Part shown: positions 57,849-64,000 of the stretch, in pieces
Numbering within the stretch: position 1 is the first letter of the stretch
How the letters are laid out: each line of letters starts with the position of its first letter
NCBI GenBank assembly: GCA_021234155.1
Contig: JAJEKV010000027.1
Span: 4,216,623 to 4,280,622, forward strand
Direction of reading: 5' to 3'
DNA length: 64,000 nucleotides
Source: Isoetes taiwanensis
Lineage: Eukaryota; Streptophyta; Lycopodiopsida; Isoetales; Isoetaceae
Notes under the pieces: generated by a model
What the model was told of the DNA's origin: nothing
What the model saw: only the letters and a program-made list of their open reading frames with translations
Database searches by the model: none
Made by a program: the position numbers and the translations under genes

Positions 57849-59260
57849 GAAGAATTAGCTTCCTTATACCGACGATTCTCACACACAAACTTATCCTTAT
57901 GATACAACAAGTTGCCTTCCTTCTTGTAATGCTTGAAGGCTTCGCTCCCTATCCGTTCTAGCCTCCCCGAGAGACTTTCCCATACCTCCTTGAAATCTCC
58001 ATCAGATTGCAGGGTCTCCTCGATCTTCTTACCAAACTCACTCGATAGAGTGGAAATCGCATTACAATGCGTTCTTGTCTCGAGGGGTCTTCTAGAAAGA
58101 GCATCAGCAACCACATTCAACTTACCTGGCTTATAAGCAATCTCGAAATCATACTCTTCTAGGAATTCCATCCATCTCCTTTGCCTTAGATTGAGGAGCG
58201 GTTGGGTAAAGATGTAGAGGCTCTGGTGATCAATATCTAACTGAAATTTCCTCCCAAGCAAATAATGCCTCCAAATACGAAGAGCTCTTACAATAGCTAG
58301 AAGTTCCTGATCATGGGTTGGATAGCGCTGCTCGGTGTCGTTCAACTTCTTGGAATCATAGGCCACTACTCTTCCTTCTTGCATAAGGACTCCACCTGTC
58401 GCTATCTTACTTGCATCTGTTGCTACTATCTTGTCTTTGTCTGGATCTGGCAGAACTAACACTGGTGCTGTTGTTAAGGCCTCCTTAAGCTTTTCAAATG
58501 AAGCTTGAACATTTTCTAACCAATGTGTTTTCCAATCTTTTACCTTAACACTCTTAGTGAGGTCCGTCAAAGGGGACGCCCACTTGGCGAAGTCCTTCAC
58601 GAACTTCCTGTAATAACCTGCCAGACCTAGAAAGCTTACCTCCGCCACATTCTTTGGAGCTGGCCAATCCACTACTGCTTCGATCTTTGCGGGGTCGGTG
58701 GAGATCCCTTCCGCCGATATGACATGGCCCAAGTACTCTACTCTTTCGGTAGCAAAGTGGCATTTGGAGGGCTTTCCATACAAGCGATGCCGCCTCAACT
58801 TTTCCAACACTCTTCTCAAATGCTGACTATGATCTTCAATGGACTTGCTGTAGACTAGAATGTCGTCGAAGAAGACAATGACAAACTCATCTAAGAAATA
58901 CCTGAAGACATCATTCATGAGGCGCATAAAAGTTGCTGGAGCATTCGACAACCCAAAGGGCATTACTGTAAACTCAAAGTGACCATACCGCGTTCTAAAG
59001 GCGGTCTTATGGATATCCTCTTCTTTTATTCTTATTTGATAGTATCCTGACCTTAAGTCAATTTTAGAGAATACCTTTGCTCCTTGGAGCTGGTCCATCA
59101 AATCATCTGCCCTTGGCAATGCATACTTATTCTTTATCGTCTGCTTGTTGAGCTGGCAATAGTCTATGCACATTCTTAAACTGCCATCTTTCTTCTTCAC
59201 GAAGAGTATAGGTGCTCCAAAAGGAGACACACTTGCTCTAATAAAACCAAGCTCAAGCAA
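57845..59260 (-). CDS. Element B reverse transcriptase-RNase H, long open frame
   Basis: A 471-codon frame covers the RT palm with FFDDILVYS, the thumb and connection, RNase H ([15 protein letters not shown]) and, unlike element A, reads through DHQSL (CAG intact, though three bases are missing nearby) into [12 protein letters not shown] and [12 protein letters not shown]. It ends near the integrase zinc finger by a frameshift in a CTG-altered patch around 57860-57960. The N-terminal end is cut by another patch at 59260-59400. The catalytic residues look functional. Confidence 0.9.
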   Translation of the reverse strand: MLELGFIRASVSPFGAPILFVKKKDGSLRMCIDYCQLNKQTIKNKYALPRADDLMDQLQGAKVFSKIDLRSGYYQIRIKEEDIHKTAFRTRYGHFEFTVMPFGLSNAPATFMRLMNDVFRYFLDEFVIVFFDDILVYSKSIEDHSQHLRRVLEKLRRHRLYGKPSKCHFATERVEYLGHVISAEGISTDPAKIEAVVDWPAPKNVAEVSFLGLAGYYRKFVKDFAKWASPLTDLTKSVKVKDWKTHWLENVQASFEKLKEALTTAPVLVLPDPDKDKIVATDASKIATGGVLMQEGRVVAYDSKKLNDTEQRYPTHDQELLAIVRALRIWRHYLLGRKFQLDIDHQSLYIFTQPLLNLRQRRWMEFLEEYDFEIAYKPGKLNVVADALSRRPLETRTHCNAISTLSSEFGKKIEETLQSDGDFKEVWESLSGRLERIGSEAFKHYKKEGNLLYHKDKFVCENRRYKEANSS

Positions 59261-59498
59261 TTCCTGAGTCGCTTCTTGAGCTCAATCAACTCCGGGTGCT
59301 CATCCCGTGGCGGCCTTATTGGTAGGCTTTGCATCCGAGCTAATGTGATCTCACATTCTACACCCCTATAAAGGTGGTAGCCGCCATTTCATCCGAATAC
59401 ATCCTTAAATTCTGAGATGAGCCTTGCTACTGGCTTAGGCAACTGATTCCCCTTTTTGTCGCTTCCATCCTGCTTATTGGGCTCAATTGCCTCTAACC

Positions 59499-60110
59499 TC
59501 AAAATATAATCCCCTTATTTCTTTCTATACTTTTCCTTAGCTGCTTCAGAGAAATACACTGCATAGAAGAAGCTGCCTTCTTACCTTTCACTATGAATTT
59601 GGTGCCGTCCGGTGCTGTCATGGCGATCTCATTACGGTCGCAGTCGATCATGGCTTTCGCTGGCTTTAGGAACTCCATTCCTACAATAAGGTCATACCTT
59701 CCAATTTCCATGACCTCTGCCCCCATCGGCCACTTACTTCCACTAAGGTCTATGTCGAATGTGATCCTCTTCCCCTTAATGTGCCAAATGGCGCCGTTTG
59801 CCATAGCAACTGGCCTTGGCTTAGACTTCAATACCTTGTTCTTCATCAGGGCAGCCAGCCTAGGAGAAGCAAAGTTGTGCGAGCTACCTGTGTCTATGAG
59901 GACTACATATGGGTTGCTATCTATGATTCCATCAGCCGCAATGACTGTCGACTGATTTTCAATATCACCTGACTCAATGTTTGCACAGATATGGCACTCA
60001 CCATCTATGAAGTCTTGGGCCTCATGCTGGTCGTCGTCTTCATCTGCTTCTGTCAGTGAATCCCAATCCCCAAGTTCTGCCAAAGCCGCCTTTTTTGACC
60101 TAATGGGCAA
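59499..60110 (-). CDS. Element B aspartic protease domain
   Basis: A 203-codon frame, probably an internal part of the polyprotein since no ATG opens it. It carries the retropepsin motif VLIDTGSSHNF and a second hydrophobic strand, RYDLIVGMEFL. The protease cleaves the Gag-Pol polyprotein. The preceding acidic linker contains EADEDDDQHEAQDF. This copy looks active, whereas element A has DTC. Confidence 0.88.
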   Translation of the reverse strand: MPIRSKKAALAELGDWDSLTEADEDDDQHEAQDFIDGECHICANIESGDIENQSTVIAADGIIDSNPYVVLIDTGSSHNFASPRLAALMKNKVLKSKPRPVAMANGAIWHIKGKRITFDIDLSGSKWPMGAEVMEIGRYDLIVGMEFLKPAKAMIDCDRNEIAMTAPDGTKFIVKGKKAASSMQCISLKQLRKSIERNKGIIF

Positions 60111-61246
60111 TCATGTGTTCGTGCCTGGCTGGAAGCACCCTAACCATAGCTTCTTCTCAATACATTCTTGTCTCTTCTCTTTTCGTCGGTCGTCTAGAAT
60201 ACGCTTTAGCACGCTGCCCCGATGCATTCTCAACGACTTACAGTCCCCAAAGTTCTTACCACGAGCTCTTCCTTGTCTGCCGGCCTCCCGATGGCGTGGT
60301 TGCTGATTGCTTACTCCGTGCGCCCTTGGTAACGCCTGTTGACTTTCCTTTGAAGGCCGACCTCTCTCCACGGCGTTGGTGGAGCTTCTTCCAAACTTAT
60401 GGCTTTATCCTCGCGCTTAATCGATTTTGGGTTGATTGCTCGGACTAGCCTTTTGATATTGCTGTTCAATCTCTCAATGTAAGTTTCAACCGCTTGCCTT
60501 TCCAAAACTCCTCGAACATGGAGCCCGAGTCGCATGAATTCCTCTGTGTACTTTTGCTCTTGCGACAAGGTACCCTGTTCAATCTGTAGAATTGCTAGAT
60601 CGCCTGCTAGTATGTGACCTAGGCACATAATGTCTCAAGAAAAGGCCTTGCTGAAGGTCTTGAATCTGCAACTGTTCCTTTTGAGCTTATTGGACTTTCC
60701 GTAGCCTTTCCACCAGATTCTAGCTGCTCCTATCAAGTTTGTTGTAGCAACCTTCCCTATATCCTTGTCCTTCATGCCATAAGAGTTGCCAAACTCCTCC
60801 ATTTCGTCAAGCCAGGCTTCTGCCTCCATACCTGACCTGTCCTTCCCTGAGAACTGAGCCAACTTCCTAGTCTTCCACACATTGCTCATAGCACTGTCAA
60901 CTTTCTTTTGATAGTCATCTGCCTTCCTTGCCCTGGCTCTTACCTGTGAAGTATCGGACTCACTTTCTGAGCTAGAACTGTCTTGGCTATCTGAAGTGTC
61001 TGATGAACTGGAGCTAGGTGGTGTTGGACTCATTCTGTTTCTCCTTTTCCTCTTCCTGTCTCTGACATTTCCCTGATTGTCCTGCCCCTCCGGCTGTGGA
61101 CCTTCCTCGATACCTTGCTGAGGTAGCGGTGGAGGGGGTGCAGGTGCATATTCTTGGGCATTCATCAATGGGGTGGCCCAGTGGATCAGCTGATGCATCT
61201 GATTCCTCATCTGGACGAGCCTTGCGTTGATTGCTTCCGGCGTCAT
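60111..61246 (-). pseudogene. Element B gag (capsid), frame broken near 60630
   Basis: Frame 61246-60635 has a Pro-rich start, a Ser/Asp/Glu-rich stretch, basic RARARKADDYQ, then retrotransposon-gag text (LAQFSGKDRSGMEAEAWLDE, KVATTNLIGAARIWWKGYGK). The second half (YTEEFMRLGLHVRG, ETYIERLNSNIKRLVRA) is in another frame at 60628-60311. A region that should hold a zinc knuckle (GCFQPG near 60130) is garbled. Gag packages the RNA into virus-like particles. Confidence 0.85.
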
Positions 61247-61249
61247 TTC

Positions 61250-61480
61250 CTCGTTGTTGTCATCTTGATCGCGTCCAAATAGGTTTCTAGGTACCCACTG
61301 GTGATGTCGGGCTTGGCCTTGAGAACCTGAGCCTGTGTTCCTTGCTGCAAGGATTAATCATCAATGTTTGTTATTTAAGTTACATCTTAATCATATCCAT
61401 TTACAATTAACTTATTGTTAGATACAAAAGAATTCATGTGAAAATTCCACTTACAAGTCAAGATCATGGTAAGACATTAA
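61250..61480. other. Spacer between ORF2 and gag in element B
   Basis: Same AT-rich spacer as in A (49431-49756). No ORF. Confidence 0.5.
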
Positions 61481-63616
61481 TTAGTATATAGAAATACATT
61501 TCATGAAATACATGATAATATCTAAAAGAGAGACCTTCATGTTCTTGAAGAAGTTCTTGATGTTCTTGAGGTGTAGCCCTTTGCCGACGTTCTGCAAGAT
61601 CCTTGCGGCTGATCCTCCTTCAAGTGCTCTAGCCATCTGGGATGCTGGGAATTCGGGTGCCGTTGCTGCCACTACTGACAAATGTGCATCCCTGAGGTGG
61701 CCCCTGGCGAAGTCGAGGCAGTGAAGAGCTACTGATCTCTTGAAAAGGATGACATGGTCCGATCCGTAGTCTAGTCTGGCGTGCTGCCCAAAGCCAGAGA
61801 GGGCTATGAGGAGCGCAACAGACTCTTCTCCTCTTGGGCTAAACTCCTTGTGGAATACTATCATCTGCCCTTGGCTAAGAGCTGGAAGATAGTATCGAAG
61901 CGCCTTGCCTTTACCCGCGATGTTGGACCCTGTGCCTCTTCTGCCAGCTGCTTCCCCATAGATGTCTATTACTACGAGGTCTTCGTGGTCCCTCCACATT
62001 GTGGTAGCGTTCTCCAAGTTGATGTTGGTGTGTGCCTCACGCGAACTCCTGGAACGGACTGGTCGGCTAGAGCTTGGACCCCTTCCTGGCTTATACAATC
62101 TGCTTTGTATCTGCTGGAACTCCTCTTCTGGGATGATGGGTTCCTGTTGTTGATACATCTGCCTTATCTGCTGATAAGCTTGTATATCCGACATCGTCTC
62201 CCCGGCGTAGGAGTGTCGCTCCGCTATTTCCCTTGGAATTTCTTGGTAGGAGTAATCAATGAAGTCCCTGCCCTGTTCTTGTGCAATTAAGCCTAGGAGC
62301 CAGGGAATAAATTACTAATCGCATATTTCTTATTAGCCAGAATGACTTTAGCTAAACTTGCTCGATACTAATCCCAAAACTTTCTGTGGTTTAGCTAAAC
62401 TCTACACATTTTTCCTCTCATACTTTCTAGCGTTTAGCTAAACTACCCCAAATATTATCCCAAGAATTTCTATGGTGTGGCCAACAGAAAATATTAAGTC
62501 AAATTACTATACTTTTTTTCAATTGTATCCACTTATTTTAGTCATTTTCTTTGTGAAAACATTCTAAAATTATGCTAACTAGCAAAATCTAGGACTCAAA
62601 TTAATTCATAATTCTAGAAACTAAACTACTAGTCATATATTTCATATAAACTAGAATAATATTAGCTAAACTAGCCTGAAATTCCTGCTAAAAGTTTCTA
62701 TGGTTTGGCTAAACAATACAAAATTTCACTCTCTTACTTTCTAGCGTTTGGCTAAAGAGCTCGAGGGTTGGTGAAGCCCCGAAAAAAGTTAAGCTAAAAT
62801 TATTATTTTTTCGCCATTTTTTCCATTTACTTTAGCCAATTTTTTTTTAAAATGTGCTAAAAAATCGCCAAATAGCTAAGTTTAGCCCTTAAATTATTCC
62901 ATGCTAGGAGCTCGTCGATTCTGAGACCTTCTTCTTGGCAATGGGGAAGGTTAAGGATGTCGTTAGCCAAGATGTACTCCTCGCCGTCGATGATCACTGG
63001 TGACAGGGCTGTGATGCCAATTGGTGGTTCGAAATCTCGCCTTAGTGTGCCTTCCTGCCTAGCTATTCGCCTCTCCATCCTTGCTGCCTCCCTCATCTCC
63101 CAACTTGGGTTCTCCTCCCCTTGCTGCTCGTAATCCTGCTCGATCTGCAGCATGGGTGTTCTTGAGGTCGCGCCATAGTACTCGTACTCGGTAGAGTCGA
63201 TCTCATGGATGCTGATCTGCTCCCTTCGGGTGTCGAGAGGTGCTAGATCTAAGGGCTGAATTGACGGCTCCCCTGGTTGGTTGACTGCCTTGTACTGCAT
63301 GAACAAAGCTAAGGCTGCTTGGTTTGAGAGGTATCTGTGCCTATGATGCTTACAGGTCATGTAATCTGGCATGCTTCTGGTTCTATCCCACATCTTATTC
63401 TTGGCCTTAGATCCCCCACCTATGGCTTGGGTCAGAGAGTCTAGAGAAATCCATTTCCCTCCCCTAGGTGGCAAACTTCCCAGGGTAATAGGGAGTCCTA
63501 GTCAAGGTGGCATGAAGATCAAAGAGATGATCGAAGACATGGAAGGCTTGCTCAGCAGGGAAATCACGAATGTGATTGGCCTCATTGTACCATCTAGCAA
63601 AGCTTGATGGTGCCAT
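61481..63616 (-). pseudogene. Element B ORF2, unrecognised conserved protein
   Basis: ATG at 63616 and the same overlapping-frame arrangement as in A. The body runs 63474-62912 (WISLDSLTQAIGGGSKAKNK, YMTCKHHRHRYLSNQAALAL, IGITALSPVIIDGEEYILAN), is split by the hAT-type insertion, and resumes 62290-61481 (FIDYSYQEIPREIAERHSYA, EEFQQIQSRLYKPGRGPSSS, DYGSDHVILFKRSVALHCLD). Without the insertion it would be about 600 residues. Acidic and Gln-rich in the middle, no membrane segment, no motif I recognise. Confidence 0.6.
62301..62903. mobile_element. hAT-type non-autonomous transposon (603 bp)
   Basis: The insert is absent from element A and flanked by the 8-bp duplication CTAGGAGC (62293-62300 and 62904-62911), the size made by hAT transposases. 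Ends CAGGGAATAAATTA and, inverted, CATGGAATAATTTAA form imperfect terminal inverted repeats. It is AT-rich with no ORF. Two internal blocks (about 62340-62460 and 62650-62760) share TTTAGCTAAACT, GGTTT-type and TACTTTCTAGCGTTT text, an internal duplication. Confidence 0.9.
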
Positions 63617-63725
63617 TGAGCAGAGATAGCTATGAAAAATGGCTTGTGAAGACGAGTAGGGAGCTGGAAAATCGCCAAAAGGGCTGAGAGCAGTTTTGAT
63701 GGGGAGAAAATGACAAATGAGGCCC

Positions 63726-63734
63726 CCTTTTATA
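63726..63734 (-). promoter_or_regulatory. Element B internal TATA box
   Basis: TATAAAAGG on the minus strand, 110 bp before the ORF2 ATG, as in element A. Confidence 0.5.
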
Positions 63735-64000
63735 GACTAGGGATGCCTCGGGTTCCGTGCACAAGGGTTCTTGATGGGAAAAACTTTTGTTCTATGGCTA
63801 TGGGTGTCCAAATAAACTATCATGAAGTGCAAATCTAAACAAAACAAAGCAAGAGACACTACATGGCAGTTTGTTGGGTCAAAATTGGTCAAATTAGGCC
63901 AAAAAGGGCCAAATCGGGAGGGTTCGCGCGAAAGGGCCTTCCGAAACTGTCGGAAAGGGGTTTGGCGCGGACCCACCCGGTTTCGCAATTTTGAAGCAAT
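63735..64000 (-). other. Element B region between H3-like gene and ORF2, partial
   Basis: Matches 51767-52032 of element A almost base for base, including one 72-bp repeat at 63919-63990. The expected H3-like gene lies past the window edge. Confidence 0.7.

Larger units (their letters stand above)
54114..64000 (-). mobile_element. Element B: second chromovirus copy, cut by the window end
   Basis: Same family and orientation as A. Visible parts: shared LTR, polypurine tract, 3' UTR, integrase, RT-RNase H, protease, gag, ORF2 with a hAT-type insertion, TATA box and one 72-bp repeat. Its H3-like gene, primer-binding site and 5' LTR would lie beyond 64000. Unit length up to the shared LTR is about 11.9 kb in A. 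Confidence 0.9.

Overview
This is nuclear DNA of a land plant. It holds a VND/SMB-type NAC domain with plant intron positions, a plant GDSL esterase with five exons, and Ty3/gypsy chromoviruses primed by initiator tRNA-Met. I cannot place it to species. The low gene density and heavy, partly old transposon load would suit a large-genome plant such as a fern, lycophyte or gymnosperm, but that is inference.

Bases 1-20500 are gene-poor. They contain small tandem duplications, a perfect 11-bp-arm GC hairpin (4490-4513), a 541-bp direct repeat pair (8707-10379), polypyrimidine and poly-T tracts, a four-copy tandem array (10988-11395), a protein-kinase-like pseudogene broken only by nonsense codons (12100-13100), exon-like pieces of an unrecognised gene (13990-14800), and a decayed Pogo-type DDE transposase (15153-18860). 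Bases 20500-28600 hold a truncated NAC gene fragment lying 72 bp from a UvrD/SRS2-like helicase fragment, plus degenerate AATCT minisatellites. Bases 28625-35716 are one internally deleted gypsy element (element C) with intact 5-bp target duplications. An apparently intact GDSL esterase gene follows (37457-39035), then a 5'-truncated LINE with an 18-bp target duplication (39891-40747).

From 42235 to the window end, two copies of one large chromovirus lie head to tail on the minus strand and share an LTR: LTR, internal A, LTR, internal B, running off the right edge. Internal A reads in the minus direction: PBS, a histone H3-like gene, a TATA box, an unrecognised conserved ORF, gag, protease, RT-RNase H, integrase-chromodomain, 3' UTR and polypurine tract.

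The standout is the first ORF after the PBS of element A (53533 down to 52410). It starts with an exact copy of the histone H3 N-terminal tail (ARTKQTARK) and ends with a recognisable H3 histone fold, the two separated by a long charged linker. The same element encodes an integrase chromodomain, a fold that in other proteins binds methylated H3 tails. A retroelement carrying both an H3-like protein and a chromodomain suggests a chromatin-targeting or chromatin-mimicry strategy. The copy seen here has frame breaks. Several lie in patches where CTG/CAG triplets are systematically altered between the two copies, which may be a sequencing artefact.
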